Shown here piece by piece: positions 3,991-5,808 of a DNA stretch of 5,808 nt. Source of the stretch: Planctomycetota bacterium (GTDB lineage: Bacteria; Planctomycetota; Phycisphaerae; Sedimentisphaerales; Anaerohalosphaeraceae); NCBI GenBank assembly GCA_012519365.1, contig JAAYQH010000169.1, positions 1-5,808 on the forward strand, read 5' to 3'. The notes beneath the pieces are model-generated. The model was not told the DNA's origin, made no database searches, and saw only the letters and a program-made list of their open reading frames with translations. Each line of letters opens with the position of its first letter. The first letter of the stretch is position 1. The translations under genes and the position numbers were made by a program.

Positions 3991-5808
3991 ATGTCAGAGA
4001 TAAAAAAGGTGGTCATTGTCGGCGGTGTAGCCGGCGGTGCCTCAGCGGCCGCACGGCTGCGGCGATTATCGGAAGATATCGAAATCATTCTCTTTGAACG
4101 CGGCGAATACATCTCGTTTGCCAACTGCGGCCTGCCGTACCATATCAGTGGTGTCATCGCCGAACGTGAGCGGCTGCTGGTACAAACCCCGCAGACAATG
4201 CGCAAACGCTTCAACATCGATGTGCGCACGTTCAGCGAGGTTGTCCGCATTGACCGAGAAAATAAACGTGTCATTGTACGCGATCTAAAGGCCGACAAGG
4301 AATACACCGAATCGTATGATCGGCTCATTCTCAGTCCCGGCGCCGAGCCGGTTCGTCCGCCGATTCCGGGTATCCACAGTCCCGGCGTTTTTACCCTGCG
4401 CAACCTTGCGGATATGGACGCAATCCTTGCACGAATCAAGGACGCCAAAGCCAGCCGCGCGGTTGTCATCGGCGGCGGCTACATCGGCCTGGAGATGGTC
4501 GAGGCGCTGAGTGAACGCGGGCTGGCCTCGACGCTGGTGGAATTGGAGCCGCAGGTGATGGGCACACTGGATCCGGAAATGGCTGCCCCGCTGGCCGATG
4601 AACTGCGGCTGAACGGCGTCAATCTCCTGCTCAATACCAGTGTCCAGACCATCAGCGAAGAAAATGGCACGCTAAGCGTTCAGCTTAGCAGCGGCGATAC
4701 TGTCACGACGGATATGGTGATCGTCGCGGTGGGGGTGCGGCCGGAAACACATCTGGCCAAAGAGGCCGGCTTGACAATCGGCGCCCGGGGCGGCATCGTC
4801 GTCAAGCCCTCGATGCAGACCAGCGACCCGCACATTTATGCGGTCGGTGACGCCGCGGAGGTGACCGATTTTGTCAGCGGGGCGCCGACACTGATTCCGC
4901 TGGCCGGTCCGGCCAATCGGCAGGGACGCATCGCCGCCGATCACATCTGCGGGCGCGACAGTGCCTATCGCGGCACTCAAGGCACAGCCATTTGCAAGGT
5001 GTTCAACCTGGCCGCGGCCACCACCGGCCTGAACGAAAAAGGGCTCAAACGCACCGGCATCGCCTGCGAAAAAATCTACGTCCACGCGGCCAGCCACGCC
5101 GGCTATTACCCCGGTGCCAGACAAATCAGCCTGAAACTGCTCTTTGCGCCGGACAGCGGCAAGATCCTGGGTGCCCAGGCGGTCGGTGCCGACGGCGTGG
5201 ATAAACGCATCGACGTTATCGCCGCCGCCCAGCGCGCAGGCCTGACAGTGCAGGATTTGCAGCATCTGGAACTGTGTTATGCCCCGCCTTTCGGCTCGGC
5301 CAAAGACCCGGTCAACTACGCCGGCTTTGTTGCGAGCAATGTACTCAACGGCGATATGCCCATCTGCCATGCCGATGACGTGGTCAACCCCGCCCCGAAT
5401 CAACTGCTGCTGGATGTCCGCACGACCGATGAGTTCGAGAGGGGTACCATCCCCGGTGCGATCTGCATTCCGCTGGATGAGCTGCGCGATCGACTCAACG
5501 AATTGCCGCGGGACAAAGAAATAATGGTGTTCTGTCAGGTCGGTCTGCGGGGCTATTTGGCGTGTCGCATTCTGAACCAGCGCGGCTGTCGCTGTCGCAA
5601 TCTGACCGGCGGATACAAAACGTACTGTGCGTTTATCGGTATAGGCAAAAAAACCGAACCGGTCGTTGCCGAGATGAAAGACGATGCTGGCGAAAACAGG
5701 CCTCTTGAACCGTCTCGGCCCGTCAGTGCGACACTTACGATTGACGCCTGCGGTCTGTCGTGTCCGGGGCCGCTGATGAAGCTCAAAGAAGCGATCGATA
5801 CCCTCGAG
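3991..5808 (+). CDS. cdr: CoA-disulfide reductase / rhodanese / TusA fusion (3' end beyond window)
   Basis: The frame is open from ATG 3991 (GGAG at 3980-3983, seven bases upstream) to the window edge: 606 residues and incomplete. Residues 1-450 form a flavin disulfide reductase of the CoA-disulfide/persulfide reductase group: FAD site GGVAGG (11-16), single active cysteine Cys46 in SFANCGLPY, NAD(P)H site GGGYIGLE (161-168), second FAD motif YAVGDAAE (283-290), Tyr371/372 and Tyr430 in the positions known to assist CoA thiol chemistry, and the dimer segment FGSAKDPVN (434-442). Residues about 458-552 are a rhodanese domain (LDVRTTDEFE, loop CQVGLRG with Cys515). From about 580 a TusA-like domain begins, with Cys587 and the CPGP motif (Cys591). 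Known relatives reduce CoA disulfides, CoA persulfide or polysulfide; the fused domains probably relay sulfane sulfur. Some relatives end in a DsrE-like domain, which cannot be seen here. Likely cytosolic and co-transcribed with arsR. Confidence 0.93.
   Translation, partial: MSEIKKVVIVGGVAGGASAAARLRRLSEDIEIILFERGEYISFANCGLPYHISGVIAERERLLVQTPQTMRKRFNIDVRTFSEVVRIDRENKRVIVRDLKADKEYTESYDRLILSPGAEPVRPPIPGIHSPGVFTLRNLADMDAILARIKDAKASRAVVIGGGYIGLEMVEALSERGLASTLVELEPQVMGTLDPEMAAPLADELRLNGVNLLLNTSVQTISEENGTLSVQLSSGDTVTTDMVIVAVGVRPETHLAKEAGLTIGARGGIVVKPSMQTSDPHIYAVGDAAEVTDFVSGAPTLIPLAGPANRQGRIAADHICGRDSAYRGTQGTAICKVFNLAAATTGLNEKGLKRTGIACEKIYVHAASHAGYYPGARQISLKLLFAPDSGKILGAQAVGADGVDKRIDVIAAAQRAGLTVQDLQHLELCYAPPFGSAKDPVNYAGFVASNVLNGDMPICHADDVVNPAPNQLLLDVRTTDEFERGTIPGAICIPLDELRDRLNELPRDKEIMVFCQVGLRGYLACRILNQRGCRCRNLTGGYKTYCAFIGIGKKTEPVVAEMKDDAGENRPLEPSRPVSATLTIDACGLSCPGPLMKLKEAIDTLE

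Noticed and set aside
4672..5403. 243-codon open frame on the - strand
   Set aside because: It lies wholly antisense to the conserved CoA-disulfide reductase domain and shows no family features or ribosome binding site; a shadow of GC-rich codon use.
1..5808. CRISPR arrays, tRNA genes, insertion sequences or attachment sites
   Set aside because: No spaced direct repeats, cloverleaf-like sequence, transposase motifs or terminal inverted repeats with target duplications were found by eye.

Overview
The window is about 5.8 kb of moderately GC-rich, densely coding bacterial DNA. It holds the end of one gene, three complete genes, one broken gene and the beginning of a large gene that runs off the right edge. 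Nothing in it identifies the species. An exported MsrA, two MscS-type channels and a CoA-disulfide-reductase/rhodanese/TusA fusion suggest a Gram-negative-type, probably anaerobic or microaerobic bacterium handling reduced sulfur. A planctomycete or related PVC lineage, or a deltaproteobacterium-like lineage, would fit, but this is a weak guess.

Left part (1-2205, + strand): the C-terminus of a PHP-domain phosphoesterase, then msrA (methionine sulfoxide reductase A), then an MscS-family mechanosensitive channel. MsrA has an N-terminal signal-peptide-like segment and also a second, well-placed ribosome binding site in front of an internal ATG, so it could be made in exported and cytosolic forms. 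The channel's membrane part contains an ungapped internal duplication of an 84-residue two-helix unit placed just before the pore helix.

Middle (2208-3276, - strand): a second MscS-family gene of a different subfamily, convergent with the first and separated from it by a small hairpin. It is split by a frameshift at about 2940. Both halves are well conserved, so this is either a recent mutation or a sequence error. A gene-free stretch of about 300 bases (3277-3571) follows.

Right part (3572-5808, + strand): a likely sulfur-stress operon. A promoter-like pair (TTGAAA, 16-base spacer, TATATT) encloses a near-perfectly centred 20-bp palindrome, followed by an ArsR-family winged-helix repressor. 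After 48 bases comes a multidomain flavoenzyme: CoA-disulfide reductase, then rhodanese, then TusA-like sulfur carrier, incomplete at the window edge. The arrangement suggests autoregulated, thiol- or persulfide-responsive control of an enzyme that reduces CoA disulfides or persulfides and passes sulfane sulfur along its own fused domains. With MsrA, the window has an oxidative/sulfur-stress flavour, and the two channels add osmotic protection.
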